A stretch of DNA of 40,211 nt, from the NCBI RefSeq assembly GCF_900155435.1, contig NZ_LT700212.1, forward strand, positions 1,929,592 to 1,969,802, written 5' to 3'. The notes beneath the pieces are model-generated. The model did not search any database, was not told the origin of the DNA, and was given only the letters and a program-made list of their open reading frames with translations. Shown in pieces: positions 8,244 to 18,000 of the stretch. The translations under genes and the position numbers were made by a program. Every line of letters begins with the position of its first letter. Position 1 is the first letter of the stretch. The stretch is from Actinomyces provencensis (GTDB taxonomy: Bacteria > Actinomycetota > Actinomycetes > Actinomycetales > Actinomycetaceae).

Positions 8244-9278
8244 TCAGCCCGCGAGCACACGGATCGGATGCAGTCGGACGCGCCCTCGTACGCGTGACGC
8301 CACCTCGTGCGCGACCGCAGCGGGATCCCCGAGCTCGCGGAACTCGAAACGCACGACGGTCCACCCCGCAGCCTCGATGAGCTTCTGTCGCCTGTCCCTG
8401 GTGGACAGACTCTCCAGGATGGTCCAGCGATCGCGACCGTACTTCTCCTTGCCGTCGAACTCGATGACGACCCATAGGTCCGGAACACCGAAATCGGCGT
8501 AGAACGTACGTCCACCAGCCTCGATCCTCATCTGGGTCTTGACCCCGCCGAAGCCGGCTGCTGCCAGGATCCAGAGCAGGAGCCTCTCTGGGACGGACTC
8601 ACATGCGCCGTCGACGACCTCCAGGACGACGCGTGCGCGAACCCGGTGCCTGCGTGTGGGGAGCTCGTCCAACAGGGCCTTCATCCGGTTGCGCCACACC
8701 TCCTCCCGCACCCGCGAGCCCTCCAGGTCGAAGCGGTCGAAACCACACAGGCGGCGCAGGGCCCCCGAGACCAGGACAACGGCCTCGCGGGGCTCGCATG
8801 CGAAAGCGCACTGGACCGCAGCCAACTCCAGGCTCGCGAGTGGGATGCCGACGTCCTCGACCGTCGCGGCGGGAGGATCGAAACGGTGGCGGACAATGCT
8901 GGCCCCGGGGGCGTGAAGGGTCCCGATCCGCAGCGCGGGCAGCACATCCTCCCCTCCACGTCGCCAGCTCGAGCCCACCACCACGTGGACATCGACGATG
9001 TCCCCCAGCCCCGCCACCCCACGGACGTCAAGAGCTGTCCCATGGCTGACGACGACTCCCGGATGGACCAGGCAGACAGCGATTGCCCGGACCAGGTTGG
9101 TGCGGCGGACGAACTCCCACCAGTCCTCGGTCTCCAGGTAGGACCGGGTCACGAGGATGTTGCGGTAGACGCGCACCAGCTCACCCCTGGACTCCGCACG
9201 AGTGCACTCGCGCGAGTTGCGTGCGTTCGCCACCACGATGTGTGCCCGGGCGTGTGCGATGTCGTCCGTCGTGTCCAT
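8244..9278 (-). CDS. AbiEi-like winged-helix / DUF559 endonuclease-like protein
   Basis: The 344-residue protein has a degenerate N-terminal winged-helix region (about 1-50, ending RGELVRVYRNILVTRSYL) like that of AbiEi-type antitoxin-domain proteins. Its C-terminal domain resembles DUF559/Vsr-like nucleases: Glu231, Asp262 (FYADFG) and IEFDGKEKY with Glu273 and Lys277 fit a PD-(D/E)xK site. ATG 9278 gives the natural N-terminus; the ribosome site is weak. No cognate AbiEii toxin or restriction partner is adjacent. The gene is bracketed by two copies of one hairpin repeat, suggesting an inserted cassette. Function is not established; such proteins are common in actinobacteria as orphans. Confidence 0.65.
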   Translation of the reverse strand: MDTTDDIAHARAHIVVANARNSRECTRAESRGELVRVYRNILVTRSYLETEDWWEFVRRTNLVRAIAVCLVHPGVVVSHGTALDVRGVAGLGDIVDVHVVVGSSWRRGGEDVLPALRIGTLHAPGASIVRHRFDPPAATVEDVGIPLASLELAAVQCAFACEPREAVVLVSGALRRLCGFDRFDLEGSRVREEVWRNRMKALLDELPTRRHRVRARVVLEVVDGACESVPERLLLWILAAAGFGGVKTQMRIEAGGRTFYADFGVPDLWVVIEFDGKEKYGRDRWTILESLSTRDRRQKLIEAAGWTVVRFEFRELGDPAAVAHEVASRVRGRVRLHPIRVLAG

Positions 9279-9615
9279 GCCGGACAGGCAAGTCGAAGCG
9301 GTCCCATCGGTCCACACGTCGGCACTTACCCTGTGGACACCCGACGTCACCCCGCTCGCCTGTGGATTCCGCGGCGTCGACCATTCACCGGGTGCGGGAA
9401 GGACTCCGAGGTGGTCGGACGAGGCGGCGGCCTCGTGGGCCTGTTCGCAGCGGTGAGCCCGGAGGGGGATGCCACAGCGGAGCACTGGAGCGGGAAGCGC
9501 CGCACAGTGAGCGATGACCGGACGTCCCGTCCGACTCATCGAGGCTCGCCGCCCCCCCCGGGGCCCGAACTCTCGGTCATCCGGATGGGGTGGGGAGCCC
9601 GGTACGTCGGTGCGC

Positions 9616-9691
9616 TGCATTGAGCGACGATCTCAGCCGCCGATCCGGGCCGTTGAGCACGTCAGAGGATGCTGAGATCGTCGCTCAGTGC
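9616..9691. repeat. 76-bp inverted-repeat element, family 2 copy B
   Basis: Arms at 9616-9637 and 9671-9691 are inverted copies built on GAGCGACGATCTCAGC, matching copy A at 7896-7972. It ends 7 bp from the htpX stop codon and may serve as the htpX terminator. Confidence 0.8.
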
Positions 9692-9703
9692 TCAGTGCTC
9701 AGT
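9685..9703. repeat. TCAGTGC heptamer repeat, 2.7 units
   Basis: Tandem TCAGTGC units at 9685, 9692 and 9699 overlap the copy B arm and the htpX stop codon (9699-9701). The reverse-complement heptamer GCACTGA occurs three times in tandem at 25811-25831. Confidence 0.6.
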
Positions 9704-10574
9704 ACCCGGCCATCTTCTCCAGCCGAGCGATCCGGTCGGCCATCGGGGGGTGGGTCGAGAACAGCTTCTGGACCCCCGTGCCCCGGAACGGATTGGCGAT
9801 CATCATCGCTGCCACGTTCTGGTTGGCGGGCGTGGGCTGCAGCGGCACACGGTCGGTCACCGTCTCCAGCTTGCGCAACGCCGAGGCCAGTGCCAAGGGG
9901 TCCTGGGTGAGTTGGGCACCGTCCTCGTCGGCGTCGTACTCCCGGGTGCGCGAGATGGAGAGCTGGATCAGCGTCGCGGCCAGTGGAGCGAGGATCGCGG
10001 TGGCCAGCGCAGCCAGGGGGTTCACGCCGCCCTGGCCGTCGCGACGTCCGCCCCCGAAGAACATGAGGAACTGCGCGATCGAGCTGATGAGACCGCCGAT
10101 GGCTGCGGCCACGGACGAGGTCAGGATGTCCCGGTTGTAGACGTGCATGAGCTCGTGCCCCAGCACCCCGCGCAGCTCACGTTCACCCAGGATCTGCAGG
10201 ATGCCCTCCGTGCAGCACACGGCGGCGTGCTGGGGGTCGCGCCCCGTCGCGAAGGCGTTCGGGGTCGGGGTGGGTGCCACCCAGATGCTCGGCATCGGTT
10301 GGCCGGCCCGCTGGGAGAGCTCGGCCACGATGCGGTACAACTCGGGCTGGTCCTGCGCCGTCACCGGGTAGGCGCGCATCTGGCGCAGCGCGATCTTGTC
10401 GGAGTTCCAGTAGGAGTAGGCGGTCGACGCCAGACCGAAGAGGACGAAGATCCAGATCCAGGAGGAGTTGCCGGTCCCCTGGGCGATGAGTCCACCGATG
10501 AGGAGGAGGATGACCCACAGAGCCATGAAGAGCCCCGCGGTCTTCAACCCGTTGTGGTACCGATGATGCCCCAA
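9699..10574 (-). CDS. htpX: HtpX-family M48 zinc metalloprotease
   Basis: This 291-residue integral membrane protease degrades damaged membrane proteins. Two N-terminal helices (about 12-32 and 38-54) precede the catalytic domain. HELMH at 140-144 provides two zinc histidines and the catalytic Glu, and Glu212 in SRTREYDAD is the third ligand. Two more hydrophobic stretches (152-173, 187-205) complete the usual four. The start is TTG 10574: GGAGGGG seven bases upstream and the family N-terminus GHHRYHNGLKT support it over an in-frame start at 10661, which would add 29 unrelated residues. A hairpin repeat follows the gene. Single-gene unit. Confidence 0.93.
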   Translation of the reverse strand: MGHHRYHNGLKTAGLFMALWVILLLIGGLIAQGTGNSSWIWIFVLFGLASTAYSYWNSDKIALRQMRAYPVTAQDQPELYRIVAELSQRAGQPMPSIWVAPTPTPNAFATGRDPQHAAVCCTEGILQILGERELRGVLGHELMHVYNRDILTSSVAAAIGGLISSIAQFLMFFGGGRRDGQGGVNPLAALATAILAPLAATLIQLSISRTREYDADEDGAQLTQDPLALASALRKLETVTDRVPLQPTPANQNVAAMMIANPFRGTGVQKLFSTHPPMADRIARLEKMAGY

Positions 10575-10742
10575 GTTCCGTCCCCTCCACTCGTCCCCGT
10601 CAACGGTATCCGCGCAGGCGGCGGGGGGCGCGGGAAAGTGCACTTTCCCAGAGATCCCCAAGGTTGGGTGTGACGAGGGCGACGCCGGAACGTGCGAGGA
10701 ACCCCGAGCGACAGGGGTCCGCCCGCCGTGCCTCGGGGTGGG

Positions 10743-12257
10743 TCAGTGGTTGCGGCAGGACTCCGGGCCGGAGTACTCCGGTCCGAACCTCTCGACCGCC
10801 CCGGGCACACCCAGCTCACCGGGGTGCCCGACCAGGTCACAGGTCACCGTGGTGCCCTCGTCGAACTCGTGACGCGAGATGCGCGTCATCGCCTCTCGGG
10901 AGACGACCTTGACACGCTCACGGATGCCGCGGCCCGCAGGCAGCTCACCGAACTCGGAGCCGAGCTGCTGCTCGTAGGCGTCGAGGAGCTCCCACCCCTC
11001 CCAGTTGGTGAAGGGAATGCCCCGGTCCTCCAACAGCTTGACCATGGCGTCGTGCCCGACGGCCTTCGTGCCCGCGTGCAGGGCACCGGCCTGCGCGTCC
11101 TCGACGAGGTGGGCGATGGTCTGCTGGGCGTCGGACTTCGTGGAACCGATCAGACCGACAGGGCCGCGCTTGACCCAGCCGGTGGCGTAGAGACCGGGGA
11201 CGGTCTCGGTGGAGCCGGCCTCGACGGTGACACGGCCCTCGACATTGGGGATCGTGCCGTGGCGCTTGTCGAAGGGGACCCCGGGCACGGGCGAGGAGTA
11301 GTAGCCGACAGCCCTGTAGACGGCCTGGACGGGCCAGGTCGTGAACACCCCGGTCCCGCGCACGGTGCCGTCACCCTTGAGCTCGGTGCGCTCGGTGCGC
11401 AGGGCACGCACGTGGCCGCCCTCGTCGGCGAGGACCTCCACCGGGGAGGCGAAGAGGTGGATGTGGATGCGACGCGACGCTGTGCGCTCCTCGGGGTCGA
11501 CGGAGGCGTAGTTCGTCAGGGTCTTGACGACCTGGCGCTGCTGGTTGGAGGAGCGCAGCGCCTCCTCGGAACCGGCGTCGAAGTCGAAGTCCTCCTCGTC
11601 GACGATGACGTCGACGTCGGGGACCTTCCCGAGCTCGCGCAGTTCCAGGGGTGTGAACTTGACCTGCGCAGGGCCGCGGCGGCCGAAGACGTGCACATCG
11701 GTGACCTGGTTCGCGGCGAGACCTTCGGCGACATTGGGGGGCAGTTCGGTGACCATGAGGTCCTCGATGTGCTTCGCCAGGACGCGCGCGACGTCCAGTG
11801 CGACATTGCCGACGCCGATCACGGCGACCTCGCGAGCCGTCAGCGGCCAGGTGCGGGGGTAGTCGGGGTTGCCGTCGTACCAGGACACGAAGTCCGCGGC
11901 GCCGTAGCTCTCCGGTAGGTCGATGCCGGGAATGTCCAGGGGCGCGTCCCTGTCCGCACCCGTGGCCATGATGACCGCGTCGTAGTGGTCGCGCAGGTCC
12001 TCGATGGTCACATCGCGGCCGATCTCCACATTGCCGAGCAGGCGGATGTCGCCGCGCTGGAGGATCCGGTAGAGCGCCACGATGATCTGCTTGATGCGCG
12101 GGTGGTCGGGGGCCACTCCGTAGCGGACCAGGCCGTAGGGGGCGGGGAGGCGTTCGAAGAGGTCGATGTTCACGTCGAGTCCCGATTTCGAGAGGATGTC
12201 CGAGGCATAGATCCCGGCAGGTCCAGCGCCGATCACGGCGACGTTCAGTGTGGTCAC
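10743..12257 (-). CDS. fprA: FAD-dependent ferredoxin/adrenodoxin-type NADP reductase
   Basis: The 504-residue protein matches actinobacterial FprA, the adrenodoxin-reductase-type flavoenzyme that passes electrons between NADPH and ferredoxin. GAGPAG at 10-15 binds FAD. PAPYGLVRYGVAPDHPRIK is a family signature, VIGVGNVALDVARVL binds NADP, and GWVKRGPVGLIGSTKSDAQQ closes the second FAD region. It has a C-terminal tail somewhat longer than the roughly 456-residue mycobacterial enzyme. The start is GTG 12257, with GGAGG nine bases upstream. A candidate iron-regulator box overlaps the likely promoter. It is divergent from the nucleotidase gene. No ferredoxin gene is nearby. Confidence 0.93.
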   Translation of the reverse strand: MTTLNVAVIGAGPAGIYASDILSKSGLDVNIDLFERLPAPYGLVRYGVAPDHPRIKQIIVALYRILQRGDIRLLGNVEIGRDVTIEDLRDHYDAVIMATGADRDAPLDIPGIDLPESYGAADFVSWYDGNPDYPRTWPLTAREVAVIGVGNVALDVARVLAKHIEDLMVTELPPNVAEGLAANQVTDVHVFGRRGPAQVKFTPLELRELGKVPDVDVIVDEEDFDFDAGSEEALRSSNQQRQVVKTLTNYASVDPEERTASRRIHIHLFASPVEVLADEGGHVRALRTERTELKGDGTVRGTGVFTTWPVQAVYRAVGYYSSPVPGVPFDKRHGTIPNVEGRVTVEAGSTETVPGLYATGWVKRGPVGLIGSTKSDAQQTIAHLVEDAQAGALHAGTKAVGHDAMVKLLEDRGIPFTNWEGWELLDAYEQQLGSEFGELPAGRGIRERVKVVSREAMTRISRHEFDEGTTVTCDLVGHPGELGVPGAVERFGPEYSGPESCRNH

Positions 12258-12319
12258 GCCCGATTTCCTCCGCTCTGTGCCGTCCCGCGGGGTGCGGGCC
12301 GGCTTGTCACAGCCACACC

Positions 12320-12361
12320 ATCCTAGCGTGGGGCACCGGGAAGGTAAGGCGAGCCTCACCA
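12320..12361 (-). promoter_or_regulatory. Candidate fprA promoter with DtxR/IdeR-like box
   Basis: On the minus strand, TAGGAT (12320-12325) is a good -10, with a weak -35 at 12342-12347 and 16-bp spacing. A palindrome, GGTAAGGC-GA-GCCTCACC at 12343-12360, overlaps the -35 and resembles actinobacterial iron-regulator boxes (about 12 of 19 matches to the TTAGGTTAGGCTCACCTAA type). No other signal was seen in the 12258-12606 gap. Confidence 0.4.
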
Positions 12362-12606
12362 CGTCTGCCTGCCCCGGCGGGGCGGGACGGGCGTGACAGC
12401 GACCACCGCGACACACCAGTGGGCCCCGCCCCGGGGTGGGGTCCTGAGCGGCTCGCCGGTGCGACGGACGACCGCACACCCTCCACATGCACACTGATTG
12501 GTCATCCACGCGTGGCCCGCCCGACACCTACTCCGACCATGCTGCGAGCACGCCCGTCACGTCACGACCCGCGTCGGGCGCATCCCATCACCCGTAGAAC
12601 GGACCA

Positions 12607-14724
12607 ATGATGAGTCACCACTCCCCCCGGGGCCGGATCACCATCGGATCAGTGCTCGCCACAGCGGCCCTGGTCACCGCGGGCACGGTCCCCGCGCTCG
12701 CCGTCGACCCCCCTCCGACCTCCCCGGACGCCGATGCCACCACCGACACCGGCGTCCTCTCCATCCTCTCCACCACCGATGTGCACGGACACGTCTACAA
12801 CTGGGACTACTTCCGCGATTCGGCTCCTGCCGCCGGCGGCGAGTACGGCCTCTCCCGCCTCGCGAGCGCCGTCGAGGACGTGCGCGCCGAGCGCGGGGAC
12901 TCCTCCGTCCTCCTCCTCGACAACGGGGACGCCATCCAGGGCACCCCGCTGACCTACCTCTCGGCCAGCCAGCCCGACATGCTCACCGGTGGGGACACCC
13001 ACCCCATGGCGCAGGCCTTCAACCTCCTGGACTACGACGCCCAGAACCTGGGCAACCACGAGTTCAACTACGGCCTGGACACCCTGGCCACCTACGAGGG
13101 CGAACTCGGCGCACCCCTGCTGGGCGCCAATGTCGTCAGGGCTGGCACCGACGAGCCGGCCTTCGAGCCCTACACGATCATCGACAAGGAGGTCGCGGGC
13201 CACACGGTCAAGGTCGGCGTCCTCGGGGTCGTCACCCCGGGCATCAGGATCTGGGACAGGGCCAACGTCGAGGGCGTCCTCGAGTTCCAGGACCCGACCA
13301 CCGTCGCCCAGGAGTACGTCCCCCGGATGAAGGCCGCCGGTGCCGACATCGTCGTCGTCCTCGCCCACACGGGCCTGGGCACGGACACCACCCTGGTGCC
13401 CTCCGAGCTGCAGGAGAACACCGCACAGTTCCTCACCACCCAGGTCGACGACGTGGACGTGGTGATCGGTGGGCACACCCACCAGGACATCCCCTCCAAG
13501 GTCACCCACTCCCCCGACGGCTCCCCGGTCCTGTTCACGCAGCCGAACTACTGGGCACGCTCCCTGTCCGACGTCCAGGTCCCCCTGACCTTCGACGCCT
13601 CGGGCACGCCGTCCGTCGACTGGCCGAGCAGCGGTGACGCCTCCGCCGACGACGCCACCGTGGCGGGATGGGTCACGAGCCACCGAGCCACGGACCTGCC
13701 CGATTCCACGACCCTCACCGAGGACCCCCTGCTCGCCCAGGACCACGCGGACACCCTCACCTACGTCAACACCGTGGTCGCCCAGTCCACCGAGACCATG
13801 ACCGCGGAGTCCTCACGCTACGAGGACACACCCATCCTCGACTTCATCGGGGCCGTCATGGTGGACACCGTCAGCGACGGGATCGCCGGGACCGCCGCTG
13901 CGGACCTGCCCGTCATCGCCCAGGTCTCCCCCTTCTCCCGCGACGCCGTCTTCAACGAGGGCGACGTGACCATCAAGGACGTCGCCGGGCTCTACATCTA
14001 CGACAACACCCTCCTGGGGGTGGAGATGACGGGTGCCGAGCTCCGCGACTACCTGGAGTACTCGGCCAAGTTCTTCGTCCAGGTCGACGAGGGCGCGACG
14101 TTCGACCCGGAGACCGGGACGAACGCCGTCCTGGCGGGCACGCCGGTGCCCGACTACAACTACGACGCCCTCACCGGCGTGGACTACCGCATCAACATCT
14201 CCAAGCCGGTCGGTGAGCGCATCGAGGGACTGTCCTACGACGGCACCCCGGTCGCGGACGGTGACGAGTTCGTCCTCGCCATCAACAACTACCGTCAGTC
14301 CGGTGGTGGCGGCTTCCCGCACGTGACCAGCGCGCCGGTGGTCTACAACGAGCTGGTGGAGATCCGCCAGCAGATGATCGAGTACGCCCAGGCCCGCGAG
14401 GTCATCGATCCGGCGGACTTCTTCGTGGACAACTGGGCACTCATCACCACCAGCGAGGTCACGCCCGACCCCGAGCCGAGCGAGACTCCCACGGGGACCC
14501 CCGACCCGAGTGGCTCGCCCACGCCCACCTCGGCGCCGGGCTCCAGCAGCACCCCGACCGCCGGTGGCGATCCCTCGACCACGACGACCGCATCCACCCC
14601 GGGACCCGGATCCTCCTCCGACCTGGCGAAGACCGGTTCGGATGCCTCGGCGCTGGCGGGGCTCGTGGCCCTGCTCGCCCTGACCGGTACCGCTGGACTC
14701 ATGGTGGCGCGGCGCAACCGCTGA
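12607..14724 (+). CDS. Secreted, sortase-anchored 5'-nucleotidase / 2',3'-cyclic phosphodiesterase
   Basis: The 705-residue protein begins with a signal peptide (about 1-32, ending ALA). A calcineurin-like metallophosphatase domain follows: DVHGH at 58-62, DNGD at 105-108, GNHEFNYG from 149, and GGHTH. The C-terminal nucleotidase domain has NNYRQSGGGGF, the substrate-stacking signature of the family. A Pro/Ser/Thr-rich stalk (about 620-670) leads to LAKTG (673-677), a hydrophobic helix and a basic tail, a cell-wall sorting signal. LAxTG is the motif used by class E sortases. It should release nucleosides outside the cell, complementing the deaminase at 1264. TAGAAC six bases upstream of ATG may be a poor -10, implying a leaderless start. 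Confidence 0.92.
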   Translation: MMSHHSPRGRITIGSVLATAALVTAGTVPALAVDPPPTSPDADATTDTGVLSILSTTDVHGHVYNWDYFRDSAPAAGGEYGLSRLASAVEDVRAERGDSSVLLLDNGDAIQGTPLTYLSASQPDMLTGGDTHPMAQAFNLLDYDAQNLGNHEFNYGLDTLATYEGELGAPLLGANVVRAGTDEPAFEPYTIIDKEVAGHTVKVGVLGVVTPGIRIWDRANVEGVLEFQDPTTVAQEYVPRMKAAGADIVVVLAHTGLGTDTTLVPSELQENTAQFLTTQVDDVDVVIGGHTHQDIPSKVTHSPDGSPVLFTQPNYWARSLSDVQVPLTFDASGTPSVDWPSSGDASADDATVAGWVTSHRATDLPDSTTLTEDPLLAQDHADTLTYVNTVVAQSTETMTAESSRYEDTPILDFIGAVMVDTVSDGIAGTAAADLPVIAQVSPFSRDAVFNEGDVTIKDVAGLYIYDNTLLGVEMTGAELRDYLEYSAKFFVQVDEGATFDPETGTNAVLAGTPVPDYNYDALTGVDYRINISKPVGERIEGLSYDGTPVADGDEFVLAINNYRQSGGGGFPHVTSAPVVYNELVEIRQQMIEYAQAREVIDPADFFVDNWALITTSEVTPDPEPSETPTGTPDPSGSPTPTSAPGSSSTPTAGGDPSTTTTASTPGPGSSSDLAKTGSDASALAGLVALLALTGTAGLMVARRNR

Positions 14725-14741
14725 GTCGCCACGTGCACTCG

Positions 14742-14776
14742 CCCTCCGGGATGGCCTGACGGGCCGTCCCGGAGGG
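14742..14776 (+). terminator. Terminator hairpin of the nucleotidase gene
   Basis: A 15-bp stem (14742-14756 with 14762-14776, one G-U pair) closes a 5-base loop, starting 17 bp after the nucleotidase stop. No T-run follows. Confidence 0.8.
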
Positions 14777-14970
14777 ACCACCCGGACGACCGCATGGGGT
14801 CCCGGTGTCGCGATCCGGCCCGTGTGGCAGGAGACCGACACCGGGTCCCCTCTTCGTCGGCCGGCGCGGCCCCGGACGTCCCCGGGCCCGGCCCCGTGGC
14901 CGAGCGGTGCCGGCGTCCTCAGTCGAAGCCCTTTTCGGGCCCCCATCCATGGCCGCGGTGCCGGGGGCCC

Positions 14971-15050
14971 GTGACATCCACGTGTGGTCTCGATGCCGAA
15001 ACCGTGCGCCCAGGGCGTTCTCAGGCATCGAGACCACACGTCGATGTCAC
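14971..15050. repeat. 80-bp inverted repeat with 27-bp arms
   Basis: Arms 14971-14997 and 15024-15050 are inverted copies with a single mismatch in 27, around a 26-base interior. It lies between the convergent nucleotidase and pcrA genes, 30 bp from the pcrA stop. It is longer than an ordinary terminator and unrelated in sequence to the other two repeat families. The rest of the 14725-15080 gap shows only the terminator at 14742-14776. Confidence 0.85.
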
Positions 15051-15080
15051 CCCCGCCCCGGTGGGCACCCCGGACGGTCC

Positions 15081-18000
15081 TCAGAGCTTCGTGATCGGGG
15101 CCATCCTCAGCAGCAGCCGCTTCTGGCGCCCCCCGAAGTCGATCTTCGCGACGCTGCGGTTGCCGGACCCCTCCAGGCCCACGACCGTGCCGCGGCCCAG
15201 GCTCGCATGGTCGACCTGGTCGCCGACCTTCAGCTGGGGAATCTCGCGGGCCGGTGTCGCCGCCCGCGGAGCCGTCGCCCCCAGACGCACCGTGCGCCCC
15301 AGCCGGGAGCCTCCCATCGCCGACCCGTTCCCGGGCGTACCGGCCCCGATCACAGGGCCGCCCTCGTCCTCGCCACGCATGCGCGGACCCCGACCACGGG
15401 CACCACCCCGGGCGCCGCCGCCCCAGGACCCCGAGTCCCAGGAACCGGACCCGCCCGAGGACCTCAGGCGGTCCATGGCCGTGGTGTCGCGACGCACGTC
15501 GAGCAGCTCCGGTGGGATGTCGTCGAGGAAGCGCGAGGGTGGCATCTCCTGGGGTGCTCCCCAGGCCGAACGCACCGCGGCCCGCGTCAGGTACAGGCGC
15601 TGCCGGGCGCGTGTGATGGCGACATAGGCCAGCCGTCGTTCCTCGGCGAGCTCGGCCTCCTCCCCCAGGGAACGCTGGTGGGGGAAGGTCCCGTCCTCCA
15701 TGCCCGTCACGAACACGATCGGGAACTCCAGGCCCTTGGCGGTGTGGACGGTCATGAGGGTCACCGATCCGGATCGCTGGTCCTCCGCGGGCACCTGGTC
15801 GGAGTCCGCCACCAGTGACACCCGCTCCAGGAAGTCGACGAGCGTCCCGGTGGGGACCTGCTGGTGGAAGTCCTCGGCCACGGAGTGCAGCTCGGCCAGG
15901 TTCTCCACCCGTGAGGCGTCCTGCGGGTCCTCGGACCGCCGCAGCTCCTGCAGGTAGCCGGTGTGGTCGAGGACCTCCTCGAGCACCTGCCCGGGTGTGC
16001 CGCCCGCCGACTCCAGGCGCCGCAAGGTCTCCAGCAGACCGTAGAAGCTGGCCACCGAGCCCGCCGCACGCGCCGTGAGGCCCAGCACCGCGGGGGCCGA
16101 CTCCTCCTCCGGAGCAGGCTGCGGGACCGGAGCGGGCTGTGGGACCGGCGCGGCCGCGTCGGTGCCCGTGTCGGCGGCGGCGCCGGTGCCGTCGGCGTTC
16201 GGTGCGGAACCCCCGGCACTGACCGGACCCGCGACCCCGGCCGCGCCCTCCTCCTCAGGGACCACGGCGGCGTCGCCCCCGTCCTCCGGGGATGCCGGGG
16301 CAGCGCCCGCCTCCGCGGGGGTGACCGGGGCCTCGGGGATGTCGATCCCCTCGCCCTCCCCCGCTGGCCTGCCCTGTCCGATCCACACGTGGCGCAACGC
16401 CTGCCCGAAGGAGACGCCGTACCTGTCGGCATGGGCGACCAGCGCTTCCTCGGCCTTGGCGCCGATCCCGCGGCGGGGCGTGTTGATGACGCGGCGCAGC
16501 GCGACGGTGTCATCCGGGTTGGCAACGGCCTGCAGGTAGGCCAGGGCGTCCTTGACCTCGCGCCTCTCGTAGAAGCGCGTGCCACCGACGACACGGTAGG
16601 GGATGCCGGAGCGCACCAGCAGTTCCTCCAGGGCACGGGACTGGGCGTTGGTGCGGTAGAAGATGGCGATGTCGCCCCAGTCCGCTCCCTCGTCGCTGAG
16701 GCGGTCGATCTCGGAGACGACGAAACGGGCCTCGTCGTGCTCGGAGTCGGCGGCGTCCACCGTGATGAGCGGCCCGTCCCCGGACGCGGTCCACAGGCTC
16801 TTCGGACGTCTCCCCTGGTTGCGTGAGATCACCGCATTGGCGGCGGACAGGATGTTCTGGGTGGAGCGGTAGTTCTGCTCCAGCAGGATGGTGGTGGCAC
16901 CGGGGAAGTCGCGTTCGAACTCCTCGATGTTGCGGATCGTGGCGCCGCGGAAGGCGTAGATCGACTGGTCGGAGTCGCCGACGACCGTGAGTTCCGCGGG
17001 TGCCACCCCGTCGCGCCCCTCGCCCACGAGCTCCCGCACCAGGACGTACTGGGCGTGGTTGGTGTCCTGGTACTCGTCGACCAGGACGTGGCGGAAGCGG
17101 CGGTGGTAGTGCTCGGCGACCAAGGGCTTGTCCTGCAGCAGGCGCACGGTGCGCATGATGAGGTCGTCGAAGTCCAGGGCGTTGGCCTGGCGCAGGCGCT
17201 TGTCGTAGTCGCGGTAGGCGGCCACGACCACCTTGGACACGGGGTCGTTGGGAGCGGTATCGGCGTACTCCTCGGGCGTGACGAGTTCGTTCTTGAGGTC
17301 GGAGATCCGCGCGGCCACCAGCTTCGGGGAGAAGCGCTTGATGTCGACGTCCATGGACTTCAGCACCATCTGCAGCAGGCGCTGGGAGTCCTGGGAGTCG
17401 TAGATCGTGAAGGTCGAGGTCAGCCCCGCCGCGTCGTGCTCGGCACGCAGGATCCGCACGCACGCCGAGTGGAAGGTGGAGACCCACATGCGCCGGGCGT
17501 CCGGGCCGACCAGCTCCGAGACGCGCTCGCGCATCTCGGCGGCCGCCTTGTTGGTGAAGGTGATCGCCAGGATCTCACCCGGCCGCGCCCGGCCCGTCTC
17601 CAGGAGGTGGGCGATGCGGTGGGTGAGGACCCGGGTCTTGCCGGACCCGGCGCCGGCCATGATGAGCAGGGGACCGCCCTCGTGGACGACGGCCGCGCGT
17701 TGGCGGTCGTTGAGCCCGCGCAGCAGGGTGTCGGGGGCGGGGCCGCGGGAGCACGCGGAGCGCGCAACCGGGCCCACGCGGTGACCGGATCCTGCCGGGG
17801 AGTCCCCGTCACGGCCGCTGGGCACCTGCGTCGGGACCGCCGTCAGGTCCGCGCCCTCCCAGGGATCGCCGAGTCCGTCGTCCACGGGGTCGTCAGCGGG
17901 GACGTAGCCGTCCTCGTCCCACACCGGGAGACCGCGGGCGCCGGGTGCCGCGTCCAGTGGGCCCAGGTCGGGCAGGGTCGTCGAGGAGTGCCCCCCGTCA

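Noticed and set aside
10575-10661. Upstream start for htpX at 10661
   Set aside because: TTG 10574 has GGAGGGG at the right distance and the conserved N-terminus; the longer form adds unrelated residues.
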